64,000 nucleotides of DNA from positions 4,112,001-4,176,000 of the forward strand of contig NZ_CP031167.1 of NCBI RefSeq assembly GCF_004346925.1. The letters run 5' to 3'. Made by a program: the position numbers and the translations under genes. Numbering within the stretch: the stretch's first letter is position 1; each line of letters starts with the position of its first letter. The notes beneath the pieces are model-generated. The model saw only the letters and a program-made list of their open reading frames with translations, was not told where the DNA came from and did not search any database. This DNA comes from Stenotrophomonas sp. ASS1. Its GTDB lineage: Bacteria; Pseudomonadota; Gammaproteobacteria; Xanthomonadales; Xanthomonadaceae. This document shows positions 37,496 to 48,749 of the stretch, piece by piece.

Positions 37496-38383
37496 CTACG
37501 TCACCCAGCCTGCAATCACCAGCAGGGCGAGAATCGCCAGCCACAGCAGCAGCATCCGCCACACCAGGCTCATCGCATCACGCAGGTCCGGCAACCGCTG
37601 CCACACCGGCAACAGCCCCGCCTCGGTGTAGTCGTGCGCATCCTCGCGCAGCTCGGCGTTGACGCTGGCCCGCGCCACCGCGCCGAGGAAGCCGATGTTG
37701 CCGGCCAGGCGCTCGCCGTGGGCCTGGCGCCAAGCCTTCCACGCCGTATCGAAGTTGCCCACCAGCGCCATCGAAAACGCCATCAGCTGTGCCACCGGCC
37801 ACTCGATCCAACCCAGCAGGCGCTGCGCCAGCGCCAGCGGCTCCACCGGCACGCGGGCGCGCATCGGGCTTTCCCCCATCAACGCCAATAGCCGGTAACC
37901 CAGCGCACCGGCCGGGCCCAGCAGCAGGAACCAGAACAGCACCGCGAACCAGCGCCGCAAGGCGTTGAGCACGGTTGCCTCGACCAGTGACGGAATGTCC
38001 TCGCGCAGGCTGCCACCGGCCGCCTGCAGGTTACGCACCGCGGCCTGGCGCGTCGCCGCGTCATCGGCATCGATGATCGCTTCGATATCGCGGTCCAGAT
38101 CGCGCGGGCCCCAGCACCACGCCAGCACCGCCACGCCCAGCAGCAGCGACGGCAGGCCGAACAGCACCCCACGCAGCAACCACGCCAGCAGCGCCATCAG
38201 CAACAGCGGCGGCAGCAGTGCCAGGGCAACGCCGGCCGGTCCCTGCCAGGCCTTGCCACCGCGCGCGTCCAGCCAGCCCAGCCAACGCCGGAAGCCGTCG
38301 AAACGGCGCAGCGAGGCGGCAGCGGCCGGGGCAACATGGCCCAGGGCCAGTGCCACCAGCACGGCGGCCAGAGTGGTGAACAT
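37496..38383 (-). CDS. ampE: AmpE-like inner-membrane signalling protein
   Basis: A 295-residue integral membrane protein with about four spans (around residues 1-22, 48-95, 145-170 and 270-295). In AmpE the sequence between the second and third spans is a soluble stretch as seen here (DRDIEAIIDADDAATRQAAV). The family is related to CobD/CbiB; AmpE is linked to beta-lactamase induction through the ampDE locus in enterobacteria. Here ampD is not adjacent and nudC lies upstream in the same direction, so the name rests on sequence and topology alone. The ATG is at 38383. Confidence 0.75.
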   Translation of the reverse strand: MFTTLAAVLVALALGHVAPAAAASLRRFDGFRRWLGWLDARGGKAWQGPAGVALALLPPLLLMALLAWLLRGVLFGLPSLLLGVAVLAWCWGPRDLDRDIEAIIDADDAATRQAAVRNLQAAGGSLREDIPSLVEATVLNALRRWFAVLFWFLLLGPAGALGYRLLALMGESPMRARVPVEPLALAQRLLGWIEWPVAQLMAFSMALVGNFDTAWKAWRQAHGERLAGNIGFLGAVARASVNAELREDAHDYTEAGLLPVWQRLPDLRDAMSLVWRMLLLWLAILALLVIAGWVT

Positions 38384-38517
38384 GGCAGGTCTCCCTACGA
38401 AACAGAACGCTCGGCGTCGCTACCTTACCTGTCGCAGCGGCGCCCTCAGCGGTGAACCGGACTGTAACCCGGGCCGTGTTCAGGTGGCGGCAATACAGGC
38501 GCCACCGTCAGCCCCGC

Positions 38518-39423
38518 TCAGCCCTTCTGCTGCCGGTACCAGTGTTCGATCAGGCCGCGCGAAATCGAGATCGGCGGCGACAGGCGGATGCCCTGGCCAT
38601 CGTCCTCCACATCGCGTGCCAGTGCCGCGCCGACCTCGTCGGCACTGAACCAGCGCGCATCTTCCAGCTCGCCATCCACGGTCGGCAGGTCATCCTGCGC
38701 CTGTGCACGGAAACCGATCATCAGCGCGCCCGGGAACGGCCACGGCTGCGAACCGAGGTACTGGCAGGCGGTCACCCGTACCTTGCTCTCCTCGTGCACT
38801 TCACGCACCACGGTCTGCTCGAAGGTCTCGCCGGGTTCGACGAAGCCGGCCAGCACCGAGTAACGCCGCGGTGCCCAGTTCGACTGCCGGCCCAGCAGCA
38901 GCCGGCCCTGGTTTTCCACGGCGACGATCACGGCGGGATCGACACGCGGGTAGTGCTCGGTGGCGCACTGCCCGCAGCGGCCGACGAAGCCACCACGGGC
39001 AAACGCCACGGCGCCGCCGCACACGCCGCAGAAGCGGGTGCGCGAGTGCCAGTAGGACATGCCGCGGGCATAACTGAAGGCGGTCGCATCGGCCATCGGC
39101 CACAGCAGTGCGGCCTGGCGCAGGTCGAGGCGGCGCGGGGCCGTGACGGTAACGTTGGCGGCTTCGACCGAGAACCAGGCCTGCTCGCCACGCAGGCCAA
39201 GGAAGATCGCGGCACCGGGGCCGCCGCCGATGTCGGCGCCGGTCAGCGCCAGCGGCTGGTCGTCATCGCCGGTGAAGGCGCTGCCGTCCTGATCGAGCAC
39301 GAGAATGCGCGCGCCCGGCCACAGGCGCGCCAGTGCATCGGCATCGTCGCGCAGGGCATCGGCGCGCTCCAGCGGTTCGCCAACGAAAGCGAAACCGGAA
39401 AGCGGCGAAGGAGTATTGGGCAT
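38518..39423 (-). CDS. nudC: NAD(+)/NADH diphosphatase (NADH pyrophosphatase) NudC
   Basis: A 301-residue Nudix hydrolase. It cleaves NAD(H) to NMN(H) and AMP and can remove NAD caps from RNA. The zinc ribbon (CGVCGG ... CGQC) precedes the Nudix domain with the box GFVEPGETFEQTVVREVHEE in order and the family signature SQPWPFPGALM that distinguishes NudC from other Nudix enzymes. The ATG at 39423 has no clear ribosome-binding site. Its stop lies 134 bp upstream of ampE. Confidence 0.94.
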   Translation of the reverse strand: MPNTPSPLSGFAFVGEPLERADALRDDADALARLWPGARILVLDQDGSAFTGDDDQPLALTGADIGGGPGAAIFLGLRGEQAWFSVEAANVTVTAPRRLDLRQAALLWPMADATAFSYARGMSYWHSRTRFCGVCGGAVAFARGGFVGRCGQCATEHYPRVDPAVIVAVENQGRLLLGRQSNWAPRRYSVLAGFVEPGETFEQTVVREVHEESKVRVTACQYLGSQPWPFPGALMIGFRAQAQDDLPTVDGELEDARWFSADEVGAALARDVEDDGQGIRLSPPISISRGLIEHWYRQQKG

Positions 39424-39504
39424 CCGGCAAGCGTGCCGCCAATCGATGCAGGTGGCAAGTTCAGCGCTGTGCGCAATCTGCCGGTGTGGGCGTGCAGGCA
39501 CAGC

Positions 39505-39552
39505 ATCCACGCATGGCGTGGATCTACAGAGGTGCCAACCTTGGTTGGCACC
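39505..39552. repeat. GTAGATCC-family REP plus GGTGCCAACC palindrome
   Basis: A full-length ATCCACGCATGGCGTGGATC palindrome ending in TAC (39505-39527) is followed by GGTGCCAACCTTGGTTGGCA plus CC (39531-39552). They lie between nudC and erpA. Confidence 0.8.
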
Positions 39553-39569
39553 TTCCGGCCACAGGCCTC

Positions 39570-39962
39570 TTACATGCTGAAGCTGCTGCCGCAGCCGCAG
39601 GTGGTCTTGGCGTTCGGGTTGCGGATCACGAACTGGGCACCGGTCAAGCTCTCGGTGTAGTCCACCTCGGCGCCCATCAGGTACTGCAGGCTCAGCGGGT
39701 CGACCAGCAGGGTGACCCCGCTGGTCTGTACCGCCAGATCATCCTCGGCACGGTTCTCGTCGAACTCGAACCCGTACTGGAAGCCCGAACAGCCACCGCC
39801 TTCGATGTACACGCGCAGGGCCAGGTCGGGGTTGCCCTCTTCCTGGATCAGGGATTTGACCTTGGCGGCCGCCGACTCGGTGAAGTTCAGCGGGCGCTCC
39901 AGCGACTGGTAATCGGGCGCGGCAACCGGGGTGGCGCCGGGCAGGGAGACTAGCGTGCTCAT
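39570..39962 (-). CDS. erpA: iron-sulfur cluster insertion protein ErpA
   Basis: A 130-residue A-type carrier. It delivers [4Fe-4S] clusters to apoproteins such as those of isoprenoid synthesis and respiration. The three ligand cysteines are in the pattern GGGCSG followed by the C-terminal CGCGSSF, and the core [19 protein letters not shown] matches ErpA better than IscA. The N-terminus is about 15 residues longer than in E. coli. The start ATG at 39962 lacks a strong ribosome-binding site. The bactofilin gene is just upstream in the same direction. Confidence 0.92.
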   Translation of the reverse strand: MSTLVSLPGATPVAAPDYQSLERPLNFTESAAAKVKSLIQEEGNPDLALRVYIEGGGCSGFQYGFEFDENRAEDDLAVQTSGVTLLVDPLSLQYLMGAEVDYTESLTGAQFVIRNPNAKTTCGCGSSFSM

Positions 39963-39993
39963 GGTGTCAGCATGGGGGTGCCGACGATGGCTT

Positions 39994-40458
39994 TCAAGCC
40001 ATCGCCTCGGCCAGCTTGCGGCGTGCGGCGGTGTCACCCTTGCCGCCATTGGCCTCATCACCTTCCGGGGCCGGCAGGGCCGCCATCGGGGCGCTGGCAT
40101 GGATCAGGCGGCCGTTCAGCTGGGCACCCGCATTCATCTCCACCACCTGGTAATGGACGTTGCCATTGACCCGCGCGCTCGGGGTCAGTTCGACCTTCTC
40201 GGTGGCATGCACGTCGCCGTCCAGGCGGCCACTGATGACCACCACCTGGGCACGGATCTCACCTTCGATCACGCCATGCTCGGCGACCGTCAGGGTCGCG
40301 CCACTGGCGCCTTCGGCGGCGATCACCTTGCCGTGGATGCGGCCTTCCACATACAGGCCACCACTGAATTCCACATCACCGCGGATCACCACCTGGTTGC
40401 CGATCAGGGCATCCACCACCAGCTGGCCTTCACGGTTGGATTTGCTGCTTCCGAACAT
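39994..40458 (-). CDS. bactofilin (polymer-forming cytoskeletal protein)
   Basis: A 154-residue protein with the bactofilin (DUF583) beta-helix: repeated short turns such as [36 protein letters not shown] and [18 protein letters not shown]. Bactofilins self-assemble without nucleotides into filaments that organise cell-wall enzymes, stalks or poles. The C-terminus is a short Ala/Gly/Lys-rich tail. The ATG at 40458 has a GGGAG site seven bases upstream and lies five bases past the stop of the next upstream gene, implying translational coupling with it. Confidence 0.92.
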   Translation of the reverse strand: MFGSSKSNREGQLVVDALIGNQVVIRGDVEFSGGLYVEGRIHGKVIAAEGASGATLTVAEHGVIEGEIRAQVVVISGRLDGDVHATEKVELTPSARVNGNVHYQVVEMNAGAQLNGRLIHASAPMAALPAPEGDEANGGKGDTAARRKLAEAMA

Positions 40459-40462
40459 CTGC

Positions 40463-41206
40463 CTACTCCCCTTTGGCGGCCGGCGCACCGGCCTGTTTCC
40501 AGTCGAATACCTGGGTGGTACCCCCCGTACCACTCCCCAATGTCACCCGCACGCGTTGCGGGGTGAAGTCAGCCGGCAGCATCACGCTGCCGGTGAGCTG
40601 CTGGAAGTACCGGAACGAGTAATCCTGTCCCGGTACCTTGCTGCGCTGGTGCAGATCATCCCAGCTGATCGTGGCCAGCTTGCCGTTCTTGACGCCTTCC
40701 ACGGTGAAACGCATCTGCCCCTGGCTGATGGCGCCGCGGTTGAGGTTCTGTGTCAGCACGGCGGTGTACTGCCAGGTGCCGGCCGCTTCCGGGCTGAACT
40801 CGATCGAATGGGTGTTCAGGCCCTTGCGCTGGCTGGTCGAACCCACCAGGCGCTCATAGAAGGCAACGTCGGCACGCAGGCCGGCGATTTCCTCATCGCG
40901 TTCGGCCAGCGAGGACTGCACCTCGGTGTTGGCGGCGCGGCTGATGCGGTCGGAGGCTTCCAGCGTGGCCTGCTTCTGGCGCAGTTCGGTCAGCTGCGCC
41001 TGCAACGTCTCGGCGCGCTTCTCGGCGGCCTGCAGGCGCTGGCCCTGTGCATCGCGCGGCGTGGCCATCCAGCAGCCACCCAGCACGGCCAGCACCAGGC
41101 TGAGCAGCCAGATGCCACCGATCACCAGCAGGCGGCGACGGTCGGCCGGCGGTTGCGGCGCGCCGGGCAGGCGAACCTGCACGCGCATGGGAGGACGGTT
41201 GGTCAT
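40463..41206 (-). CDS. DUF6776-like coiled-coil membrane protein
   Basis: A 247-residue protein with a basic N-terminus, one membrane span at about 28-48 (LLVIGGIWLLSLVLAVLGGCW), then a coiled coil from about 55 to 115 (RLQAAEKRAETLQAQLTELR) and a beta-rich C-terminal domain. This is the layout of DUF6776 proteins, commonly next to bactofilin genes in Xanthomonadaceae, so it may anchor or regulate bactofilin filaments at the membrane; that is inference. Three in-frame ATGs exist (41224, 41206, 41188); I chose the middle one. Confidence 0.78.
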   Translation of the reverse strand: MTNRPPMRVQVRLPGAPQPPADRRRLLVIGGIWLLSLVLAVLGGCWMATPRDAQGQRLQAAEKRAETLQAQLTELRQKQATLEASDRISRAANTEVQSSLAERDEEIAGLRADVAFYERLVGSTSQRKGLNTHSIEFSPEAAGTWQYTAVLTQNLNRGAISQGQMRFTVEGVKNGKLATISWDDLHQRSKVPGQDYSFRYFQQLTGSVMLPADFTPQRVRVTLGSGTGGTTQVFDWKQAGAPAAKGE

Positions 41207-41385
41207 GGGTGGATTCCGGGGCATCGCGAGGGCGACACCGGTACGGCCCCTGTGGCAAACGACGGGCTAGTGTATGACAGGACGGGTGGGTTTCCTGCGC
41301 AGTGGCGAGCCACCGTCTGTGGCGTTCAGGCATGCCATCGTCGATAGTGTGGTCCCCTGCACAGTTCCGTCGCCGGAGCATCGCC

Positions 41386-42003
41386 ATGACCGAAGCCCAC
41401 CTGTTCGTGATCGGCATCCTGCTGGCCTGGCTGGCCGGCATCCGCGTCTACCTCACCGTGTTCGGTGTCGGCCTGGCCGGCCTGCTCGGCTGGGTCGACC
41501 TGCCGCCGGCCCTGCAGGCCACCGAATCGTGGTGGGTGCTGGGCACCTCGGCAGCGCTGGCGGTGACCGAATTCTTCGCCGACAAGATTCCCGGCGTCGA
41601 CTCGGCGTGGGATCTGGTGCAGACCCTGGCACGCGTACCCGCAGGTGCCTTCCTTGCCGCAGCCACGCTGTCGCCGGATGGGCAGCTGGGCACCGGCGCA
41701 CTTGCTGCCGGTGCCGGTGTCGCGCTGGCCAGCCATGGCCTGAAGGCCGGCACCCGCGCCCTGCTCAATACCTCGCCCGAGCCTGCCAGCAACTGGGTGG
41801 CCTCCGCCGCCGAGGACACCGTGGTGGTCGGTGGCCTGGCCCTGGCCCTGGCACACCCGTGGATCGCGCTGATCGTGGTGCTGGCCTGCAGCCTGGCCGG
41901 CGCGCTGCTGGTGTGGCTGGTCTGGCGCACCTTGTGGAAGGGCGTGCGCTGGCTGGCACGCAGTGCGTCGCCCGACAGTCCACGCCAGCCCGGTACCGGT
42001 TGA
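41386..42003 (+). CDS. DUF4126 membrane protein
   Basis: A 205-residue hydrophobic protein with about five to six membrane segments. The segments AWLAGIRVYLTVFGVGLAG and ATESWWVLGTSAALAVTEFFADKIPGVDS carry the conserved pattern of DUF4126, whose role is unknown. The ATG at 41386 has a GGAG site upstream. The next rightward gene begins 44 bp after its stop codon. It is divergent from the bactofilin operon. Confidence 0.82.
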   Translation: MTEAHLFVIGILLAWLAGIRVYLTVFGVGLAGLLGWVDLPPALQATESWWVLGTSAALAVTEFFADKIPGVDSAWDLVQTLARVPAGAFLAAATLSPDGQLGTGALAAGAGVALASHGLKAGTRALLNTSPEPASNWVASAAEDTVVVGGLALALAHPWIALIVVLACSLAGALLVWLVWRTLWKGVRWLARSASPDSPRQPGTG

Positions 42004-42047
42004 TCGCCGGGCTTGTCGCATAATGGACGCGAACACCAGGAGCACCG

Positions 42048-43934
42048 ATGGCCGCAAACGAATCCCCCGCGGGCGCCCGCCCGGGACGCGCTGAAACCCC
42101 TCCGGCCGATCATTGGCAACGCTGGACCGCTGAACCGGCGAGCGCCGTCGCCGCAGCGCCGGCCGCGGTTCCGCCGCTGGCCGCCTCCGACGCACCCGCA
42201 TCGATCGGCAGCGCACCGCCGCCGTTGCCGGCCCCGGCCGTGCTGGCCGAGGCTGGCAACAACGACCAGGCGCCACCGCCCTCCGATTCGCCCTACCGCG
42301 TGCTGATCGTCGAGGACGACCGCGCGCAGGCCCTGTTCGCACAGAGCGTGCTGCATGGCGCCGGCATGCAGGCGATCGTGCACAGCGATGCCGACGGCGC
42401 GCTGCAGGCGATCAAGGAGCATCGGCCCGACCTGATCCTGATGGACCTGCACCTGCCCGGCCTGGACGGCATGCGCCTGACCGCGCTGATCCGCCAGCAG
42501 CCTGGCCTGCAGTTGCTGCCGATCGTGTTCCTGAGCGGCGATCCGGACCCGGAACGCCAGTTCGAGGTGCTCGACAGCGGCGCCGACGATTACCTGAGCA
42601 AGCCGATCCGCCCCCGCCACCTGATCGCCGCCGTGGCCAACCGCATCCGCCGCGCACGTGCGCAGGCAGCGACCCTGCCTGGTGCTACCGGCGCACCGGC
42701 CACCAGCAATCCGGAAACCGGCCTGCCGACACGTCACCACGTGCTGCAGCAACTCAACGCCACCCTCACCCATCGCGACCGGGGCGGCGTGTTCTTCATT
42801 GAAGTGGCCAGCGCGCTGGGCCTGCGCGAACGCTATGGCTACGCCGCCTTCGAGCGCCTGATGGTGCAGGCCGGGCAGCGCCTGGCCGAGGCCGGCCATC
42901 CGCACCTGCTGGCACGCCTGAACGACAACAGCTTCCTGCTGCTGGCCCGCAATACCGATGAAGACAGCCTGGAAAGCATCGCCGCGACCCTGCGTGAGCA
43001 GCTCTCGGCACGCGCCTTCGTGATCCGTGATGATGAATCGGTGCATCTGCGCGGCGTGGTGGGTTACGCGCCGCTGTCGCCGGGCTTCGACGATGCCAAC
43101 GCTGCACTGGAAGCGGTCGAGCGCACCACCCTGCAGGCACGCCTGCTCAGCGCCGGCGTGGCGGGCCACGTGCATCGCCAGGCCGTCACCGAACAGGAAC
43201 ACCTGGCACTGCTGGAAGGCCAGCTGGAGCTGGCCTATCAGCCGATCGTCGCTGTCGCCGGTGGCAACACCGCGCAGTACCAGCTGCTGCTGCGCCTGCG
43301 CCAGGCCGACGGCACGGTGCTGGCGGCCGGCCAGGTGATTCCTGCCGCCGAAGCGGCAGGCCGCATCGCCGACCTCGACCAGCAGGTGATGGACCATGCG
43401 CTGGGCCTGCTGGACCTGTACCGGCACGCAACGCAACCGCTGAACCTGTTCGTTTCGCAGTCGCTGCGCACCCTGCAGCGCGATGCCTTTGGCGACTGGC
43501 TGCTGGAATCGCTGCAGCAGCGTGACCTGCCCGGCAGTGCACTGGTGATCGACGTGCGCCTGCCCGACGCGCTGATCCACACCGTGCCGCTGCAGCAGTT
43601 CTGCCAGCGCATGGCCGGCGCCGGCGTGCGCTTCTGCCTGAGCCAGTTCGAACCCAGCGGCGAAGCCGATGCACTGCTGACCCAGCTGCCGCTGTCGTTC
43701 GTGCGCATGGCCGCGCGGTTCTCCAGCAGCCATTCCAACCCGGCCACGCGCGAGGAACTACGCAAGGCGATCGAACAGGCCCATGCCGCCGGGCTGCAGA
43801 TCATCGGCCAGCAGATCGAGGACCCGCAGGCCGCGGCAGCGATGTGGGTCGGCGGCGTCGATTACATCCAGGGCAACATGGTGCAGTCGGCCGGCAGTGA
43901 CCTGAATTTCGACTTCCACAACGCGGTGCTCTGA
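42048..43934 (+). CDS. response regulator with degenerate GGDEF and EAL domains
   Basis: A 628-residue protein: a Pro/Ala-rich N-terminus (1-80), a receiver domain (about 82-200: VEDD, phospho-acceptor in LILMDLHLP, and LSKPI lysine), a degenerate GGDEF domain (about 225-380) and an EAL domain (about 390-628). The GGDEF loop reads LNDNSFLL, so it cannot make c-di-GMP. The EAL motif is replaced by QLLLRL, the usual DDFG by SQFE and the second glutamate motif by IDVRL, so phosphodiesterase activity should be lost. It is adjacent to a hybrid histidine kinase, its likely partner, and may bind c-di-GMP or proteins instead. Confidence 0.9.
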   Translation: MAANESPAGARPGRAETPPADHWQRWTAEPASAVAAAPAAVPPLAASDAPASIGSAPPPLPAPAVLAEAGNNDQAPPPSDSPYRVLIVEDDRAQALFAQSVLHGAGMQAIVHSDADGALQAIKEHRPDLILMDLHLPGLDGMRLTALIRQQPGLQLLPIVFLSGDPDPERQFEVLDSGADDYLSKPIRPRHLIAAVANRIRRARAQAATLPGATGAPATSNPETGLPTRHHVLQQLNATLTHRDRGGVFFIEVASALGLRERYGYAAFERLMVQAGQRLAEAGHPHLLARLNDNSFLLLARNTDEDSLESIAATLREQLSARAFVIRDDESVHLRGVVGYAPLSPGFDDANAALEAVERTTLQARLLSAGVAGHVHRQAVTEQEHLALLEGQLELAYQPIVAVAGGNTAQYQLLLRLRQADGTVLAAGQVIPAAEAAGRIADLDQQVMDHALGLLDLYRHATQPLNLFVSQSLRTLQRDAFGDWLLESLQQRDLPGSALVIDVRLPDALIHTVPLQQFCQRMAGAGVRFCLSQFEPSGEADALLTQLPLSFVRMAARFSSSHSNPATREELRKAIEQAHAAGLQIIGQQIEDPQAAAAMWVGGVDYIQGNMVQSAGSDLNFDFHNAVL

Positions 43935-43935
43935 C

Positions 43936-46130
<2,195 letters not shown>

Positions 46131-46134
<4 letters not shown>

Positions 46135-46191
46135 CGTCGAGCTTGCTCGACCATCGCCATGCTGATCACAGTCGAGCAAGCTCGACGCTAC
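46131..46191. repeat. REP dimer, GTAGCGTCGAGC family
   Basis: An inverted pair of GTAGCGTCGAGCTTGCTCGA-type palindromes fills the whole gap between the convergent kinase and bfr genes. Its GTAG provides the kinase's TAG stop codon, and it may act as a bidirectional terminator or transcript stabiliser. Confidence 0.88.
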
Positions 46192-46192
46192 G

Positions 46193-46663
46193 TCACTCTT
46201 CCAGCTTGCTGAGCAGGTACTTCGGCTCGCCGATACGCTCGATCAGGTCGATCTGGGTTTCCAGCCAGTCGATGTGCTCTTCTTCCGAGTCGAGGATCTT
46301 CACGAACAGCTGGCGGCTGACGTAGTCGCCCACCGAATCGGAGTAGGCCACGGCCTCGCGCAGGGTCACTACGCCGTCGCGCTCCAGCGACAGGTCGCAC
46401 TGCAGGATCTCGGTCGGGTTCTCGCCGATGCGCAGCTTGCCCAGCGCCTGGAAATTCGGCAGGCCTTCGAGGAACAGGATGCGGTCGGCAAGCATGTCGG
46501 CATGCTTCATCTCGTCGATCGATTCCTTGTACTCGTGTTCGGCCAGCTCCTTGATGCCCCAGTTCTTCAGCATCTTGGCGTGCAGGAAGTACTGGTTGAT
46601 CGCGGTCAGCTCGTTGTAGAGGACCTTGTTGAGGAATTCGATGACCTTGGTGTCGCCCTTCAT
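46193..46663 (-). CDS. bfr: bacterioferritin
   Basis: A 156-residue four-helix iron-storage protein. The di-iron ferroxidase ligands are present ([27 protein letters not shown] and [10 protein letters not shown]), and the methionine of DEMKHADML matches the haem ligand of bacterioferritin. Twenty-four subunits form a shell that stores Fe(III). The ATG at 46663 has an AGGAG site seven bases upstream. bfd lies upstream in the same direction, the normal partnership for iron release. Confidence 0.96.
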   Translation of the reverse strand: MKGDTKVIEFLNKVLYNELTAINQYFLHAKMLKNWGIKELAEHEYKESIDEMKHADMLADRILFLEGLPNFQALGKLRIGENPTEILQCDLSLERDGVVTLREAVAYSDSVGDYVSRQLFVKILDSEEEHIDWLETQIDLIERIGEPKYLLSKLEE

Positions 46664-46806
46664 GGGGGTGCTCCTGCACGCTGAAAACGCAGGCACTTTA
46701 ACGCCTTGCGCGCGGCCGTGAAGGAACGCGAATCGTGCGCATTGGCCTGTGCGGCCGCACGTGAAGGATGCGAAAGCGCGGCGTCAACGCGCCGCGAAAG
46801 AGACGA

Positions 46807-47016
46807 TCAGGCGACCTGGGCCAGACCGAGGACCGGCAGCGGCAGATCGTGGGTGGCACGCGCCTTGGCCAGCAGATCGCCGGCCATGTCCAGGCAGGAA
46901 CCGCAGGTGGCACCACAACCGGTACGCATGGTCAGTTCGGCCACCGTGCTGACGCCATGGCTGGCGGCTTCGCGGATCTGGTGGTCGGTGACTCCGTTGC
47001 AGATGCAGACGTACAC
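46807..47016 (-). CDS. bfd: bacterioferritin-associated ferredoxin
   Basis: A 69-residue [2Fe-2S] protein. The four cysteines are arranged CICNGV ... CGATCGSC, the BFD-like pattern. It donates electrons to bacterioferritin to mobilise stored iron. A Fur-like site 53-71 bp upstream suggests induction by iron limitation, as known for bfd in several gammaproteobacteria. The downstream bfr gene is separated by 143 bp. Confidence 0.93.
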   Translation of the reverse strand: MYVCICNGVTDHQIREAASHGVSTVAELTMRTGCGATCGSCLDMAGDLLAKARATHDLPLPVLGLAQVA

Positions 47017-47068
47017 AGGCGTGAACCGGGCTGACAGGCCAAGAGTGGCCTATTGGCTATTCCAATGG

Positions 47069-47109
47069 AAACGAGAATGGTTGTCAATCAGAGACCTGAA
47101 CCATTCTCG
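47069..47109 (-). promoter_or_regulatory. Fur-box-like site and inverted repeat upstream of bfd
   Basis: On the minus strand TGACAACCATTCTCGTT resembles Fur boxes of Xanthomonadaceae. It is also the right arm of an 11-bp inverted repeat (CGAGAATGGTT at 47072 with AACCATTCTCG at 47099), so the same bases could fold as a hairpin after the rppH transcript. Confidence 0.55.
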
Positions 47110-47124
47110 ATACCGTTCAGCCCG

Positions 47125-47745
47125 TCAGCTGGCCGGGCCATCGCCCGTGGCCTTCTTCGGCCAGTAGCCGCGGGTCCGAGGGCGCTTGCGTGGGCGGTCG
47201 TGCCCGGCGGTATGGCCAGGCATCCAGGCTTCGGCGGCGCTCTTGGGCATGGCGGTAACCCCCTGCCCGGCCACCCCGCGGGCCAGCGGCGCCAGATGTC
47301 GCAACGCACGCGCATAGACGCCACGCTTGAACATCACCACATGCTCCACCGGGTACCAGAAGTCCACCCAGCGCCAGTGGTCGAACTCGGGCGAGTCGGT
47401 GTGGTCCAGCTTCACGTGGGATTCGTCGCCCGTCAGGCGCAGCAGGAACCAGACCTGCTTCTGGCCGATGCAGACCTGCCGCTCATTGCGGCGGATGGCC
47501 CGCGCCGGCAGCTTGTAGCGCAGCCAGCCGGGCGTCGCCCCGAGCACTTCCACATGCTCGGGCAGCAGGCCGGTCTCTTCCTGCAGTTCACGATACATGG
47601 CCTCGACAGGCGTCTCGTCGGTGTTCATGCCACCCTGCGGGAACTGCCAGCCGTCCCGGCGCACGCGTCGTGCCCAGAACACCTGGCCGTCCTGCCGCAT
47701 CAGCACGATGCCGACGTTCGGTCGATAGCCGTCCGGATCGATCAC
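47125..47745 (-). CDS. rppH: RNA pyrophosphohydrolase RppH
   Basis: A 206-residue Nudix enzyme that removes pyrophosphate from 5' triphosphate ends of mRNA and so starts RNase E decay. The start region [19 protein letters not shown] and the Nudix box [21 protein letters not shown] are characteristic. The C-terminus is a basic Arg/Pro-rich tail longer than in E. coli (about residues 165-206). The GTG at 47745 is preceded by AGGAG eight bases upstream. It is divergent from the tRNA pair. Confidence 0.95.
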   Translation of the reverse strand: MIDPDGYRPNVGIVLMRQDGQVFWARRVRRDGWQFPQGGMNTDETPVEAMYRELQEETGLLPEHVEVLGATPGWLRYKLPARAIRRNERQVCIGQKQVWFLLRLTGDESHVKLDHTDSPEFDHWRWVDFWYPVEHVVMFKRGVYARALRHLAPLARGVAGQGVTAMPKSAAEAWMPGHTAGHDRPRKRPRTRGYWPKKATGDGPAS

Positions 47746-47822
47746 GATGCGGACTCCTAAAAAATCTACTGGTCGGGACTATCCCATGCCGCCTGTCGGC
47801 CCACAAGCACGATACAAAAGTG

Positions 47823-47851
47823 TTGACAGGGGCGATACACATCCGCAGAAT
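47823..47851 (+). promoter_or_regulatory. sigma70-type promoter of the tRNA pair
   Basis: TTGACA (47823-47828), a 17-bp spacer and CAGAAT (47846-47851) sit 14 bp before the tRNA-Met 5' end. Confidence 0.8.
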
Positions 47852-47865
47852 AGCGGGCTCACCAA

Positions 47866-47942
47866 GGCTATGTAGCTCAGCCGGTTAGAGCACAGCACTC
47901 ATAATGCTGGGGTCGGTGGTTCGAGTCCACCCATAGCCACCA
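47866..47942 (+). tRNA. tRNA-Met (CAT), elongator type
   Basis: A 77-nt cloverleaf: acceptor GGCTATG/CATAGCC, D-arm, anticodon loop CTCATAA with CAT, T-loop TTCGAGT and encoded CCA. The G-C acceptor end and overall similarity to elongator tRNA-Met exclude the initiator; tRNA-Ile(CAT) is a weaker alternative. Confidence 0.95.
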
Positions 47943-47997
47943 CACTGAAAATCAAGTTGTTTTTCAGCGTGAAAAGTGAGAAAATAGTTGCACGTTT

Positions 47998-48072
47998 TGC
48001 CCCGTCGCCAAGCGGTAAGGCACCTGACTCTGACTCAGGCATTCGGTGGTTCGAATCCATCCGGGGCAGCCA
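47998..48072 (+). tRNA. tRNA-Gln (CTG)
   Basis: A 75-nt cloverleaf: acceptor TGCCCCG/CGGGGCA, anticodon stem CCTGA/TCAGG with loop CTCTGAC (anticodon CTG), T-loop TTCGAAT and encoded CCA. A small CTGAAAA/TTTTCAG hairpin lies between the two tRNAs near 47944-47968 and may guide processing. Confidence 0.96.
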
Positions 48073-48122
48073 AATTAAAAGCAAAAGGCCAGATCGAAAG
48101 ATCTGGCCTTTTGCTTTTAATT
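48073..48122 (+). terminator. intrinsic terminator of the tRNA operon
   Basis: A long perfect stem, AAAGCAAAAGGCCAGATC with its complement around a GAAA loop, ends in TTTTGCTTTT directly after the tRNA-Gln CCA. Confidence 0.92.
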
Positions 48123-48226
48123 TGGTCGCGCATTCCACCTTATCCCCGCGCCTGTCGGCGCACCCCCTTGAACAACAAGGGGGCTCTTCTCCAGACAGAG
48201 ACCGGGGTCAGGCATGCGGACCACGG

Positions 48227-48248
48227 GTAGTGCCGGCCGCTGGCCGGC
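48227..48248. repeat. single SMAG/REP unit, GTAGTGCCGGCC family
   Basis: One monomer of the GTAGTGCCGGCCGCTGGCCG-type palindrome, between the tRNA terminator and the rpsI terminator. Its inverted partner is missing. Confidence 0.85.
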
Positions 48249-48277
48249 AACCTCGAAATGCGCAACCCCAGAACGAC

Positions 48278-48306
48278 AAAAGCCCGGCCGAAGCCGGGCT
48301 TTTGCT
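48278..48306 (-). terminator. terminator of rplM-rpsI
   Basis: AGCCCGGC-TTCG-GCCGGGCT followed by TTTG on the minus strand, about 50 bases beyond the rpsI stop. T-runs on both sides could make it bidirectional. Confidence 0.85.
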
Positions 48307-48354
48307 TGTGTCCAACCAGCGGGCTCCCGGAGGAGCCCAACCAGGCGCGGTAAA

Positions 48355-48747
48355 TCAGCGCTTGGAGAACTGGGTGGCGCGGCGGGCCTTGTGCAGACCG
48401 ACCTTCTTACGCTCGACTTCACGGGCGTCACGGGTCATGAAGCCAGCCTTGCGCAGCTCGGACTTCAGGGTTTCGTCGTACTCGACCAGAGCACGGGCGA
48501 TGCCCAGACGGATCGCACCGGCCTGACCGGTGGTGCCGCCGCCAGCGGCGGTGACCAGGATGTCGAAGCTTTCGGTGTTCTTGGTCAGCTCGAGCGGCTG
48601 GCGCACGATCATGCGCGCGGTCTCACGACCGAAGAACTCGTCCAGCGGACGGCCATTGACGGTGATGTTGCCCGAACCCTTGCGCAGGAACACGCGAGCG
48701 GTGGAGGACTTGCGGCGGCCAGTGCCGTAGTTTTGAGTGATAGCCAT
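48355..48747 (-). CDS. rpsI: 30S ribosomal protein S9
   Basis: A 130-residue S9. It starts with [20 protein letters not shown] and ends with the invariant basic tail [17 protein letters not shown], which reaches the P-site tRNA. The gene follows rplM by two bases in the same transcript, the universal L13-S9 pairing. Confidence 0.98.
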   Translation of the reverse strand: MAITQNYGTGRRKSSTARVFLRKGSGNITVNGRPLDEFFGRETARMIVRQPLELTKNTESFDILVTAAGGGTTGQAGAIRLGIARALVEYDETLKSELRKAGFMTRDAREVERKKVGLHKARRATQFSKR

Positions 48748-48749
48748 GA

